A stretch of DNA of 64,000 nucleotides from PGYR01 sp041675005 (GCA_041675005.1 JBAYUQ010000002.1:186001-250000); one strand, 5' to 3'. Positions 27,608 to 37,332 are shown, numbered from the stretch's first letter. The notes: generated by a model not told the origin, from the letters alone. Made by a program: numbers and translations.

Positions 27608-30295
27608 TTAGCTCTTGAATTTACGTTTAACTTCTACTTCTTTGTAAGTCTCTAGTATATCTCCGACATTAATATCATTGAATCCATCTAACATAATACC
27701 ACATTCAAACTTAGATTTAACTTCTCTCACGTCATCTTTTTCTCTTTTCAATGAAGCCATTTTACCGTCGAAAACAGGCAGTCCATTCCTAAGTAGTCTA
27801 ATGCTATCAGACTTAGACACTTTACCTTCTAATACATAGCAACCAGCAATAGTACCTGTTCTACTAATTTTGAAAGTTTGTCTTACTTCAATAGTAGAAG
27901 TTATTTCTTCTTTGAATTCAGGTTTTAACATACCCTCTAAGGCATGAGTAATGTCATTTATACAATCATAGATAATGTCATAGTTTCTTATTTCTACTTC
28001 TTCATCTTTGGCTAGTATCTCAATAGCAGGTGGTACATTTACTTGGAAACCAAGAATGATAGCACCCGAAGCTATTGCTAAATTAACATCGTTCTCTGTT
28101 ACTGCACCAACACCTTTGTGCAATAGATTTATTTTAACTTCAGATCGTGATAGTTTTAATAATGAATCAGAAAGAGCTTCTAGTGAACCTGACACGTCAG
28201 CTTTTAGAATTATATTTAGTATTTCAACTCCACCAATCTTGATTTGGTTAGAAATATCATCTAAAGTAGTATGTCTAACTTGACGCATTTCTTGCTCGCG
28301 TTTCAATGCTCTTCTTTCAGCAGCAATATTACGAGCTTCAGTATCTGAACCGACTATCATAAATATATCACCAGCTGAAGGTAATTTATCAAAACCAATA
28401 AGTTTAACCGGCTGCGATGGTCCAATATTATTTACAACTTTGTTTCTTTCATCGAACATTGTTCTAACTCTTCCCCAAACAGTACCAGCGATGAATGAAT
28501 CACCTTGATTAAGTGTACCTTTCTGTACAACAACTGTTGCCACAGGGCCTAAACCTTTGTCTAAGTGAGCTTCTACTACTGTCCCACGTGCAACCCTGTT
28601 AGGATTTGCTTTTAGTTCAAGTAAATCAGCTTCCAATAGTATTTTTTCTAATAATACATCAATTCCTAAACCAGTTTTCGCAGAGATTTGAGCCGTTTGG
28701 AATTTACCACCCCAATCCTCTACCAGCACACCTTCATCAGAAAGTTGTTGCATTATCCTATCTGGATTTGCATCAGGTTTATCAATCTTATTAATAGCCA
28801 CAACAATCGGAACTTCAGCTGCTCTTGCATGTGAGATTGCTTCCTTAGTTTGAGGCATCACACTATCATCTGCAGCAACAACTAATACTACTATATCCGT
28901 AATCTGAGCACCACGTGCACGCATAGCAGTAAATGCTTCGTGACCAGGTGTATCTAAGAATGTGATACGTCTTCCATCGTCGTTTTGAACCATATAAGCA
29001 CCAATGTGCTGAGTAATACCACCAGACTCACCAGCTACTACGTTCGCATTACGAACATAATCAAGAAGTGATGTCTTACCATGATCTACGTGACCCATTA
29101 TTGTTACAATAGGTGGTCTTGGTTCTAAGTTTTCCTCTTCATCTTCTATATCTTTTACTGCTTCCAAAGTCTGTTCATCTACGAACTCAACTTCGAAACC
29201 ATAATCATCAGCTATTAGAGTAATTGTATCTTTATCTAATCTCTGATTGATAGTTACCATCAAACCTAACTGCATACATTTTAGTATGATTTCGTTAATA
29301 TCTATGCCCATCTGCTCACTCATGTCAGCAGTAGTCACGTATTCAGTTAGCTTTAATACTTGCTCTTCTATTACTCTTTTTTCTTCTGCAATCTGCTCTT
29401 TCTCTTGTCTTTCTGCTTTTCTTTTCATTCTAGCTTTAGTACGTGAGCTAGCACCAGAATCTTCCATTCCTGCTAGTGTTTTCTTGATTGCTTTTTGAAC
29501 ATCTTCTTCGCTTATTTGCTCACGAATAGATTTTCTTCTTCTCTTAGTAAGAGGTTTTTTAGCATCTTTAGCTTTGTTTGCTTCTTCTTTTATATCTATT
29601 TCGCGAGGTTTTCTTTTCTTTGGAGAAGCAGCATTATCATCTGCAGCTTTTACATCTTTTGATACTGGTCGTTCTGGTTTTCTACTTTTTTTCTTTCTTC
29701 TTTCAGAAACTATTTCAATTTTACCAACTACTTTAAGACCCTTTATATCATCGGCCTGATGTTCTTTTACCGGCTTACCAACATGTATATCTCTTTTCTT
29801 TTTAACAGGGAATTCAGGATTTGGTTCCTTTTTAGCTTCTATTTTCTCAGGAACTTCTTCTGTAACTGGAGTTTCTACTTTTGCTAATTCGGGTTCAGAT
29901 TCAGTTTCTTCAACTACTTCAGGTGCCTCTTCTATTACTATTGGTTCAGCAACAGGAGTTTCTTCAACTTCTGGAGTAGGTTCTTCTACAACAGCGACTT
30001 TTGGAGCAGGAGTCGGCTCTTCTTTTTCAGCTTTTTCCTTGTTTCTTTCTTCGATTAGATGTTTAGTCTCTTCTCTAATATCCTTGTGGATTTGGATTTT
30101 CTTTCTTTGACTTTCGGCTGCTTGCATTTCTTTTTTGAATTTTTCAAAAACAGCTTCCATCATCGGTTCAGTTAGAATTGATGTTGGTTTGTTTTGGATA
30201 TCGAATCCTTTTGATTGCAGGTATTCTACTATGGTTTCTTTACCAATGTTGATTTCCGATGCAATCTTAAATAGTCTTATTTTCTTAACAGCCAT
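27608..30295 (-). CDS. infB: translation initiation factor IF-2
   Basis: An 895-aa IF-2. The N-terminal domain (residues 1-50, IRLFKIASEINIGKETIVEYLQSKGF) is of the Bacteroidota kind. A low-complexity region to about residue 300 is first rich in Glu and Pro (EEPTPAPKVAVVEEPTPEVEE), then in Lys and Arg. The GTPase follows: IMGHVDHGKTSLLDYVRN (G1), FLDTPGHEAFTAMRARGAQ (G3), VAINKIDKPDA (G4). Domains III and IV end the protein. It is co-transcribed with nusA, 49 bases downstream of it. Confidence 0.97.
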   Translation of the reverse strand: MAVKKIRLFKIASEINIGKETIVEYLQSKGFDIQNKPTSILTEPMMEAVFEKFKKEMQAAESQRKKIQIHKDIREETKHLIEERNKEKAEKEEPTPAPKVAVVEEPTPEVEETPVAEPIVIEEAPEVVEETESEPELAKVETPVTEEVPEKIEAKKEPNPEFPVKKKRDIHVGKPVKEHQADDIKGLKVVGKIEIVSERRKKKSRKPERPVSKDVKAADDNAASPKKRKPREIDIKEEANKAKDAKKPLTKRRRKSIREQISEEDVQKAIKKTLAGMEDSGASSRTKARMKRKAERQEKEQIAEEKRVIEEQVLKLTEYVTTADMSEQMGIDINEIILKCMQLGLMVTINQRLDKDTITLIADDYGFEVEFVDEQTLEAVKDIEDEEENLEPRPPIVTIMGHVDHGKTSLLDYVRNANVVAGESGGITQHIGAYMVQNDDGRRITFLDTPGHEAFTAMRARGAQITDIVVLVVAADDSVMPQTKEAISHARAAEVPIVVAINKIDKPDANPDRIMQQLSDEGVLVEDWGGKFQTAQISAKTGLGIDVLLEKILLEADLLELKANPNRVARGTVVEAHLDKGLGPVATVVVQKGTLNQGDSFIAGTVWGRVRTMFDERNKVVNNIGPSQPVKLIGFDKLPSAGDIFMIVGSDTEARNIAAERRALKREQEMRQVRHTTLDDISNQIKIGGVEILNIILKADVSGSLEALSDSLLKLSRSEVKINLLHKGVGAVTENDVNLAIASGAIILGFQVNVPPAIEILAKDEEVEIRNYDIIYDCINDITHALEGMLKPEFKEEITSTIEVRQTFKISRTGTIAGCYVLEGKVSKSDSIRLLRNGLPVFDGKMASLKREKDDVREVKSKFECGIMLDGFNDINVGDILETYKEVEVKRKFKS

Positions 30296-30344
30296 AAACT
30301 TGTATATTTAATTAAATTTTACCCTTTTGAGGCATTCTACTGAT

Positions 30345-31856
30345 TTATTTTTCAGTACTTTCGTCTTCTTTTTCTTCTGTTTCATCCAGAACTTCTTCTT
30401 CTTTTACTTTAGTCACAACTGCAACTTCTTCAGAAACTTTTTCTTTAGCTTCTGGCTCAACTGCGACTTCTTCAGAAACTTCTTCTTCTTTGTTATCAGT
30501 AGTAGCAACACTTTCAGCAGAATCTATATAACCGATTTCTGCATTATTAATTCTATCTTTCATTGCTTGAGATTCTCTTTCATCAAACTCAATTAATATA
30601 ATAGAACGTAGTTCTAATAATAACTGTTTTGACATTCCTTCTATCTCTAATAACTCCTCTGGAGCTGTTTCAAGGAATTCTCTCGCAGTTTCTATTCTCA
30701 TAGAAACTAATTCATCGTAAAGGTCATCACCAAATTCTACCTTGAATTCATCTAAGTCTATGTCTTCCCCACCTTCTTTGATAAGAGTTAGGTTATAACC
30801 AGTTAGTTTAGATGCCAAACGAACGTTCTGACCGCTCTTACCAATTGCAAAGCTTACCTGATCATCAGGTACTACTACATTAGCAGATCTTGTTTCTTTA
30901 TCTATTTGAACTTCTTTTATTTTAGCTGGAGACAATGCTCTTTTGATAAATTCTGCATCATCTTCTGACCATTCTACTAAATCAATATTCTCATTATTAA
31001 GCTCACGTACGATTGAGTGAATACGAATACCTTTCATTCCAACGCAAGCACCAACTGGATCAACTCTATCGTCGAATGACATAACAGCCACCTTTGATCT
31101 TTCGCCAGCTTCTCTTTCTATTGCTTTGATTTGAATTATTCCGTCATAAATCTCAGGAATCTCAACTTCAAATAATCTCGATAGATATTCTTTAGAAGCT
31201 CTAGATATAATTATATCTGGATGACCACCTTGACTAGAACGTCTAACTTCTTTAACCACTGCTTTGATTGTTTGATTCTTTTTATAACGATAAGTTTCAC
31301 CATGTATTTGCTCTTCACGAGGTAAACGAACTTCAACTTTATCATGTAAAACTAAAATATCATTACGACGAACTTGGTAAATTTCACCGATAATAATATC
31401 GCCTACTTTATTTACATAGTCGTTATAAATTTGATCTTTCTCAATGTCACGTATTTTTTGATTCAAGTTCTGCGAAGCAAGAGCAATTAATCTTCTTCCG
31501 AAATTATCAGCAAGATTATCTAATGTAATCTCTTCTATGAACTCTTCGCCTGCTTCAAACTCTTCACCTTCTGGTGCATGCAAGTTAGCTTGTTCTACAC
31601 TTATCTGTAATTCAGGATCTTCTACTTCATCTACTATATCTCTCATCATATAGATTTCTATATCACCTTGCTGCATATTCACGATGATATCGAAGTTTGA
31701 TTCCATACCGTATTTTTTTCTTACTATCATAGATAGAGTTTCTTCTAAAACACCTTGAAGCAAATCTCTGTCAATATTCTTTGATTTCGCCATATCAGCA
31801 AATGCTTCTATGATCATTTTTTTGTCAATTGTATGTTTGGCTTTTTTTCGTGCCAT
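30345..31856 (-). CDS. nusA: transcription termination/antitermination factor NusA
   Basis: A 503-aa NusA. The order is: N-terminal RNA polymerase-binding domain, S1 domain (IGEIYQVRRNDILVLHDKVEVRLP), KH1 (DPVGACVGMKGIRIHSIVREL), KH2 (VSFAIGKSGQNVRLASKLTGY), and an acidic C-terminal region with repeated EEVSEEVAVEPEAKEKVSEE-like tracts from about residue 450. The usual rimP gene is not upstream; the gene is first in its operon and is preceded by a terminator-like hairpin. Confidence 0.96.
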   Translation of the reverse strand: MARKKAKHTIDKKMIIEAFADMAKSKNIDRDLLQGVLEETLSMIVRKKYGMESNFDIIVNMQQGDIEIYMMRDIVDEVEDPELQISVEQANLHAPEGEEFEAGEEFIEEITLDNLADNFGRRLIALASQNLNQKIRDIEKDQIYNDYVNKVGDIIIGEIYQVRRNDILVLHDKVEVRLPREEQIHGETYRYKKNQTIKAVVKEVRRSSQGGHPDIIISRASKEYLSRLFEVEIPEIYDGIIQIKAIEREAGERSKVAVMSFDDRVDPVGACVGMKGIRIHSIVRELNNENIDLVEWSEDDAEFIKRALSPAKIKEVQIDKETRSANVVVPDDQVSFAIGKSGQNVRLASKLTGYNLTLIKEGGEDIDLDEFKVEFGDDLYDELVSMRIETAREFLETAPEELLEIEGMSKQLLLELRSIILIEFDERESQAMKDRINNAEIGYIDSAESVATTDNKEEEVSEEVAVEPEAKEKVSEEVAVVTKVKEEEVLDETEEKEDESTEK

Positions 31857-31878
31857 TTTTCAATAACCATTAATAAAT

Positions 31879-31900
31879 AAAAAATGGGCTCTTTGGCCCA
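31879..31900 (-). promoter_or_regulatory. terminator-like hairpin in the nusA leader
   Basis: On the minus strand TGGGC pairs with GCCCA around a six-base loop, and is followed by TTTTTTATTT, 22 bases before the nusA ATG. The gene on the other side is divergent, so no upstream gene needs a terminator here. It is therefore likely an attenuator in the nusA-infB leader, which would let NusA control its own level. Confidence 0.55.
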
Positions 31901-31985
31901 ACGATGTCATACAAAAATAAGAAAAATTATATAATCGGCAATGTTATTCACTGATTATATTGAATTTCGTTTAATCATTTATTAT

Positions 31986-31993
31986 TAAGTTTG
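31986..31993 (+). promoter_or_regulatory. -7 promoter element for the acyl-CoA dehydrogenase gene
   Basis: TAAGTTTG fits the TAnnTTTG element. A TTG lies 23 bases upstream, slightly more than the usual spacing. A transcript start near 32000 would leave only the second ATG (32022) with its AGGA site, not the ATG at 32007. Confidence 0.4.
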
Positions 31994-32021
31994 TATAAAT
32001 TTAAAAATGAGGAATCAAAAA

Positions 32022-33185
32022 ATGGCATTTCAAGGTACTGATTTTTTCAGAATAGATGAACTATATACTGAAGAAGAATTGATGGTTAGAAACTCTGTAA
32101 GAGAGTTCGTAGATGAACAAATTATTCCTATTATTGAGGAACATTATATGCAAGGTACATTCCCTATGGAGCTAACAGAAAAGTTAGGTAATATGGGAAT
32201 GTTTGGTATAAAAACTTCTGAGAAATACGGTGGAGCTGGTGCTAACTACACGACTTACGGCTTGGCTATGCAAGAGTTAGAGAGAGGTGATTCAGGTGTG
32301 CGTTCATTTGCATCTGTCCAAAATTCACTTGTTATGTATCCGATAGAATCTTATGCAAATGAAGAAAAAAAACAAGAATGGCTTCCTAAATTAGCAACAG
32401 GAAAAGCTATAGGTTGTTTCGGATTAACGGAACCAGATCATGGATCTAATCCGAGTGGTATGCTCACTAATGCAAAAAAAATAGATGGTGGATATCTACT
32501 CAATGGTGCAAAGATGTGGATAACTAATGGTTCTTTAGCAGATGTCGCTGTAGTTTGGGCAAAATTAGATGGTAGAATAACTGGATTTCTTGTTGAGAAA
32601 GGAATGAAAGGCTTCTCTGCTCCAGAAATGAAGAACAAGCATTCACTCAGAGCTTCTGTAACTTCTGAGCTAATATTCCAAGATGTTGAAGTACCGGAAA
32701 TAAATAGACTAAATATAGATGGATTAAAAGGTCCCCTTAGCTGCCTAACTCAAGCGAGATATGGCATAGCTTACGGTGCTATAGGTGCTGCAATGCAAGT
32801 ATATGAGTCATCTATTAATTACTCTAAATCTAGAATACAATTTGAGAAACCTATAGCTGGTTTCCAAATGGTTCAAGAAAAGCTAGTATATATGTTTAGT
32901 GAGATTTCAAAAGCACAATTAGTTGCTTACAGAGTAGGTAGATTAATGGAATCAGGTAATTTCTTGCCTGAGCATATTTCTTTTGCTAAGAGAAATAACG
33001 TTAAGATAGCTTTAGAATCAAGCAGAATGGCTAGAGAAATTCATGGTGCGAATGGTATATTGAGTGAATATCCAATAATGCGACATGCAAATAATTTAGA
33101 GTCAGTATATACGTATGAAGGAACTCATGATATACATACTTTAATTTTAGGTCAACATATAACTGGAATACCAGCATTCAAATGA
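32022..33185 (+). CDS. acyl-CoA dehydrogenase, glutaryl-CoA dehydrogenase-like
   Basis: From the ATG at 32022 (AGGA eight bases upstream; the ATG at 32007 lacks a site) the protein has about 387 aa. It is an FAD-dependent acyl-CoA dehydrogenase, closest by motif to glutaryl-CoA dehydrogenase: RSFASVQNSLVMYPIESYA, IGCFGLTEPDHGSNPSGM, and YTYEGTHDIHTLILGQ with the catalytic Glu. The glutaryl-specific assignment is by resemblance; no other lysine or tryptophan degradation gene is adjacent. The stop overlaps the hslO start (ATGA). Confidence 0.87.
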   Translation: MAFQGTDFFRIDELYTEEELMVRNSVREFVDEQIIPIIEEHYMQGTFPMELTEKLGNMGMFGIKTSEKYGGAGANYTTYGLAMQELERGDSGVRSFASVQNSLVMYPIESYANEEKKQEWLPKLATGKAIGCFGLTEPDHGSNPSGMLTNAKKIDGGYLLNGAKMWITNGSLADVAVVWAKLDGRITGFLVEKGMKGFSAPEMKNKHSLRASVTSELIFQDVEVPEINRLNIDGLKGPLSCLTQARYGIAYGAIGAAMQVYESSINYSKSRIQFEKPIAGFQMVQEKLVYMFSEISKAQLVAYRVGRLMESGNFLPEHISFAKRNNVKIALESSRMAREIHGANGILSEYPIMRHANNLESVYTYEGTHDIHTLILGQHITGIPAFK

Positions 33186-34090
33186 AATCAAATGAAGAAA
33201 TAAAAAGAGAAATCCGTCTTAGAGACAGAGTAATCAGAGTGCTTGCTAAAGATAAGCAAATACGTGCAATTGCAATTAAAAATACTGTTGCTGTAAAAAC
33301 AGCTCAGAATAACCATCAACTTGGTTTTGTACCTGCTACCTTACTAGCAAAACTATTGTCGGCTGCTTCTATGATTGCATCTACACTTAAAGGTGAAGAA
33401 CGAGTTGTTTTAGAAATGAATAGTAATGGTTTCGTACCTAAATTATTTGCCGAAGCACTTAGAGTTGGTGAAGTAAGGGGCTATGCTGTTCAATCTAAAG
33501 ATATTAATATTGCGGAAGTAGAGAACAGTGATTTTATAGGACTTGGGCTACTTACAGTCAGTAAAGTTCTTTATAACAAATCTGAGCCGACTAATGGAAT
33601 CATTGAAATAGTGAAGGGAGACATTGCAACAGATATTGCTTATTATTTCTCCCAATCCGAACAGATTCCAACCTCTCTAATACTCGATGTTGCATTAGAT
33701 GAGAATGGCCTTATAAGTCATTCTGGTGGTATTATGATACAAGCATTACCAGGAGCTTCTGAGGAAGATTTGGCGATGGTAGTGGATAATCTACAAAACC
33801 TGGATAGACTTTCAGAGCTATTGAAACAAGGTAAAACTCCTGAAGAAATCATTGCTGAAGTACTCCCATTTGAATATACATTACTAGACTCCACTCAAGT
33901 TGATTTCTTTTGTAGATGCTCAAAAGACAAGTATATAAATAGCTTGGTGACTTTCCCGCACAAGATGATTGTAGAAATGGAAGAAAATAACGAAAATGAG
34001 CTTGTTTGTCAGTATTGCAATGCTCACTATAACTTAGAGAAAGAAGACTTTGAAAAGCTGAAAGAGATAACTCTAGCGAAGAGTAATTGA
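33182..34090 (+). CDS. hslO: redox-regulated chaperone Hsp33
   Basis: A 302-aa Hsp33, a holdase switched on by oxidation. The N-terminal core is standard (LGFVPATLLAKLLSAASMI, HSGGIMIQALPGASEEDL) and the C-terminal zinc switch is intact: Cys244-x-Cys246 and Cys276-x2-Cys279. It overlaps the acyl-CoA dehydrogenase gene by four bases, an unusual partner, and ends in a bidirectional terminator. Confidence 0.93.
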   Translation: MKSNEEIKREIRLRDRVIRVLAKDKQIRAIAIKNTVAVKTAQNNHQLGFVPATLLAKLLSAASMIASTLKGEERVVLEMNSNGFVPKLFAEALRVGEVRGYAVQSKDINIAEVENSDFIGLGLLTVSKVLYNKSEPTNGIIEIVKGDIATDIAYYFSQSEQIPTSLILDVALDENGLISHSGGIMIQALPGASEEDLAMVVDNLQNLDRLSELLKQGKTPEEIIAEVLPFEYTLLDSTQVDFFCRCSKDKYINSLVTFPHKMIVEMEENNENELVCQYCNAHYNLEKEDFEKLKEITLAKSN

Positions 34091-34117
34091 GCTTTTAGTT
34101 ATTATGTTTTTTAAATA

Positions 34118-34152
34118 GAAAAGGGGCAGTTTAATTAAACTGTCCCTTTTTT
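34118..34152. terminator. bidirectional terminator after hslO
   Basis: GGG-CAGTTTAATTAAACTG-CCC forms a strong stem with AAAA on the left and TTTTTT on the right. It serves hslO from the left and the convergent secreted protein gene from the right. Confidence 0.85.
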
Positions 34153-34158
34153 CGTATT

Positions 34159-36327
34159 TTACTCCACCACCACTTTTACGGCTTTCTCTTCTGTGCCGTG
34201 CTTAATGTTGATTAGGTAAATACCTGGCTGAGCTGATGAGCAGTCCCAGATTAAATTACCGTAATGGCTTTCTAGCTTAACTAAGCTAATTTTACCTATG
34301 GCATCTATTTTTTTACCTGTTATATCATATATACTAATATCATCTGCTGTCATAGGTATATTTATATCCCAATAAAACAGCACCTTAACCTCTGATTTTG
34401 CTGGGTTCGGGTAAGGTGGATATGTGTAAAGATAGTTTCGTTCTATTTCTGATTCGACTGATGATTTGACCTCTATACCTAGGTCGGAGAGTTTGGCTCG
34501 CCAAATACCAGACTCAGAAGATAACACCAGATACTCATCTGATACAATTCCTCTATAGAAATATAGTACTTTACCATTTGGCATTAATAAATCTACCTCA
34601 TATTTTTTCCAATCTTTCCCATCATTATTGGAAACAAAAACATTCGTATTAGTCAATAGAATCAAACTTCCATAATATGGAATTAAATGAAGCCAGTAAA
34701 GGTCAGATTCAATATTTACTCCTAAGTCAATCCATGTTCTTCCTAAATCAGTGGACTTAAATAATTGATGATTAATAAAGTCCATTGTATAAATATTAAC
34801 TCCTTCCCTATATGAATAACTATGAACCATCTTCTCTTTATTCTCTGTTTTTTCAAACTCCCAAGAAATACCGTTATCATAAGTCTTATATAAACCTTCC
34901 TTACTGTAAAGGATTAAATCCGAATCACTTAACCTAAAATATTTATCAATATTGAGATCTTTGTCAAAAACTTCATTTTCAAAGAACTCCCAATTGAGAC
35001 CAGCATCTACTGAATAATAGTTTCCAAATAAAGTACTAGTTAATAAAATTCTGTTATCCATAATGATTATATCACCAATCCAGCTTTCTGAAGTTTGCTT
35101 ACCCAAATTTTCATATCTCCAAGATTTTCCGTAATCTGTAGAAATATAGAAACTTGTAAATCTATCATTCACTACAATAAAAATACTATCCTCTATTATC
35201 AACTCATTTAACAAAGTATTTTTATAATATAAACTATCACTATACATTCCCCAAGATTTGCCATTGTTAGATGAAAAATTAATTGTTAGACCACCAGTAG
35301 AAAATAATGTATCTCGTTCTTTTACTATTGATCTATGTGCGAAATGATCTGTCAAAGGCGATCTTCTTTTCCATTGCATACCTCCATCAATAGAGTAGTA
35401 AGCAATAGAACTATATGTTAAATAGTATAATGTATCTTTATTGACAATAATATCTTTACATGTTTGATTATCTAATCCATTGTTTTTACTAATGTTCCAG
35501 GATTTACCATTATCTGTAGATATATTGATTTGATTACCACAAGCAAATATCTTATTTTTATAAGAAACTACTTGCGTAACATGCAAATTAACCGTTGTGT
35601 CTGTAGTCCAAGTTTCACCCTTGTCTTTAGAGAGGTATAATCCATTATCAGAAGTAAATGCAAATAACGTATTGTCGAGAAAGAGTAAATTTTTAATTTG
35701 TTGATTTATGGATTGCGACAATTGCCAGCTTTTACCTTTATCTTTTGATATATACAGCTTACCATCACTATCTACTCCACTGAAATGATCTCTTAAATCA
35801 GCAGCAAATATATAATCTCCATTTGATATAATTTTATCTGCATATATAGAATCAACTTTACTATCTGAAAGATACACCTTTTCTAAAGTATCTGACCCTT
35901 TCTCTAGTTTGTGAAGACATGCAAATTCATTAGCCTGTAAAAAAATAGTAGAGTCTACAATAGCAACGGTCTTGTACCTAGTATTTCCATCTAGTGTGTC
36001 AAACTCTTTCCAACTTTTACCTGCATCATAAGACAAATACATTTTTTTGCCAATGGAAGCAAAAATTATTTCACCTTTCTGATCAAAATGAAATACCATA
36101 CCTTTATTATAAAAGAATCCTGTGTCTAATTTACTCCAACTATTATCGTTATATTTATAAGTTTTCTCAAGTCCTGAATTTTCAGTAACATAAAACTCAT
36201 CATTATATGTAAATATTTTATAAAGAAGTACATACTTATTGGGTCCATCAGCTTTTTCCCAAATATTGGACAAAGATACAATTGGACTAATTATCGTTAG
36301 TAAAATCATTACTACTGTTTTTTTCAT
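34159..36327 (-). CDS. secreted BNR/Asp-box repeat protein with T9SS sorting domain (copy 2)
   Basis: From the ATG at 36327 (GGAG five bases upstream) the protein has about 722 aa and a signal peptide (MKKTVVMILLTIISPIVSLS). The body carries about ten Asp-box-like repeats of the pattern S-x-D-x-G-x-S/T-W (DKGKSWQLS, DKGETWTTD, DNGKSWNIS, DYGKSWRYE, DLGRTWIDL), as in sialidase and VPS10/YCF48-like propellers. The end has a T9SS type A sorting domain: PYPNPAKSEVKVLFYWD, then GIYLINIKHGTEEKAVKVVVE. It is therefore exported and attached to the surface or released. It is a tandem paralogue of the gene at 37333-39489, 14 bases after its own cysteine-rich partner, which is broken. Confidence 0.88.
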   Translation of the reverse strand: MKKTVVMILLTIISPIVSLSNIWEKADGPNKYVLLYKIFTYNDEFYVTENSGLEKTYKYNDNSWSKLDTGFFYNKGMVFHFDQKGEIIFASIGKKMYLSYDAGKSWKEFDTLDGNTRYKTVAIVDSTIFLQANEFACLHKLEKGSDTLEKVYLSDSKVDSIYADKIISNGDYIFAADLRDHFSGVDSDGKLYISKDKGKSWQLSQSINQQIKNLLFLDNTLFAFTSDNGLYLSKDKGETWTTDTTVNLHVTQVVSYKNKIFACGNQINISTDNGKSWNISKNNGLDNQTCKDIIVNKDTLYYLTYSSIAYYSIDGGMQWKRRSPLTDHFAHRSIVKERDTLFSTGGLTINFSSNNGKSWGMYSDSLYYKNTLLNELIIEDSIFIVVNDRFTSFYISTDYGKSWRYENLGKQTSESWIGDIIIMDNRILLTSTLFGNYYSVDAGLNWEFFENEVFDKDLNIDKYFRLSDSDLILYSKEGLYKTYDNGISWEFEKTENKEKMVHSYSYREGVNIYTMDFINHQLFKSTDLGRTWIDLGVNIESDLYWLHLIPYYGSLILLTNTNVFVSNNDGKDWKKYEVDLLMPNGKVLYFYRGIVSDEYLVLSSESGIWRAKLSDLGIEVKSSVESEIERNYLYTYPPYPNPAKSEVKVLFYWDINIPMTADDISIYDITGKKIDAIGKISLVKLESHYGNLIWDCSSAQPGIYLINIKHGTEEKAVKVVVE

Positions 36328-36341
36328 GATTTCTCCAGCTT

Positions 36342-36983
36342 TCAATCGTTACAAGGAGTATATATTTTAAAACATTCTGATTCTCCATGCAAAACTACGG
36401 GTCTTGTTATTTCATGTGATTCTAATGTACATTCAGGATCGAAATTATATCCCATATATGACCCTGTTGTATGATGTTTCACTCCATATTTATCCTTACA
36501 ATATTTATGTTCAACTTCGCAATAGGCGTCATCATCACAAGGTATATTCAAATAAATATTATTTGTAGAATCCTGTAAGTCCTGATAGTCTAATAGTATT
36601 TTCCAACAAATTGGTGTTTCTAAAGTAACAACAAAAGGTGGTGAATTTTTGCAAGGTGGTAGATTATTATTACATAAATCGAGCCATAAACTTAAAGGCG
36701 ACATTAACTGACTTTCGGCTCCTAATATAATCTGTTCATCTGTTAGACTATTCGAACATGGTCCGGCATTCCTGAAACTAAGTACCTTAACTCGCCCTGG
36801 TTATGTTAATTGACATAGTACACAAATTTCTACTTGATAGTTACAACCACCAACAGTTACAATTTCAGTAATAGTTTGCCAAGGTGAAGTACACGGTTGT
36901 GCTTCCGCCTCACTCTTCATTCCTACACTCAGCAGGAATAATGTTACTCCAAGAGCAACTAATATGTTAGAAAATCTTTTCAT
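36342..36983 (-). pseudogene. cysteine-rich secreted protein, broken by an in-frame stop
   Basis: This is the second copy of the gene at 39504-40136. It begins MKRFSNILVALGVTLFLLSV, a signal peptide, and reads QPCTSPWQTITEIVTVGGCN up to VLCQLT, where a TAA (36801-36803) stops it at codon 61. The same frame continues without any shift to the normal end (ICWK, PCDDDAYCEVEHKYCKDKYG, ESECFKIYTPCND). The intact copy has TAT (Tyr) at this point, so one base change explains the break. It lies 14 bases before its partner gene. Confidence 0.85.
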
Positions 36984-37025
36984 AATAAATACCTCTTAAG
37001 TTATTAAATAGAACAAAATTGAGGT

Positions 37026-37052
37026 CAAATTTAATTTAATTTAATTTGCAAA
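37026..37052 (-). promoter_or_regulatory. promoter with pentamer repeat in the spacer (copy 2, spacer 15)
   Basis: On the minus strand TTTG (37052-37049) and TAAATTTG (37033-37026) are the -33 and -7 elements, separated by 15 bases made of three pentamers (ATTTA, ATTTA, ATTTG on the plus strand). The consensus spacing is 19-21. The sequence around it matches that at 40179-40215 closely, apart from repeat number, up to about 37083. Confidence 0.6.
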
Positions 37053-37266
37053 TAAAAAGTACAAAACAAGGTTATTTTTCAACAATCGTATGTAAATGTT
37101 ATTAATAGAGTTAGAATGGTATTGGGGTGTAACAATTTAACAATGCTCAGCACAGGCAATAGGTATAATAGTGACACGACTACAAGGAGCTTAGAGGATT
37201 GAGACGTATGCACATCGGCTCCGTTTAGCACAAGCGTTACGACTCAATATTGAATTAGTATTCAAT

Positions 37267-37292
37267 CAACAAGGGGTTGCAACCCCTTGTTG
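37267..37292. repeat. 26-bp perfect palindrome
   Basis: A perfect inverted repeat with half-site CAACAAGGGGTTG sits 41 bases downstream of the stop of the gene at 37333-39489 (read on the minus strand). It has no T run on either side, so it is a poor rho-independent terminator. The surrounding 200 bases (37085-37266) hold nothing else I recognise. Confidence 0.7.
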
Positions 37293-37332
37293 CGAATTGA
37301 TTTATTTGCCTGGATTCTTCTGCTACCTTATT

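Noticed and set aside
29500..30100. Low-complexity DNA in infB
   Set aside because: Normal charged linker of IF-2 in this phylum.
30327..30596. Phe-rich plus-strand frame opposite the nusA 3' end
   Set aside because: It is the antisense of the Glu/Lys-rich NusA tail; the composition is explained by GAA/AAA codons on the other strand.
36342..36704. Treating the 120-codon frame as a separate gene
   Set aside because: It is the downstream part of the broken cysteine-rich gene; its first ATG is internal and has no ribosome binding site role.
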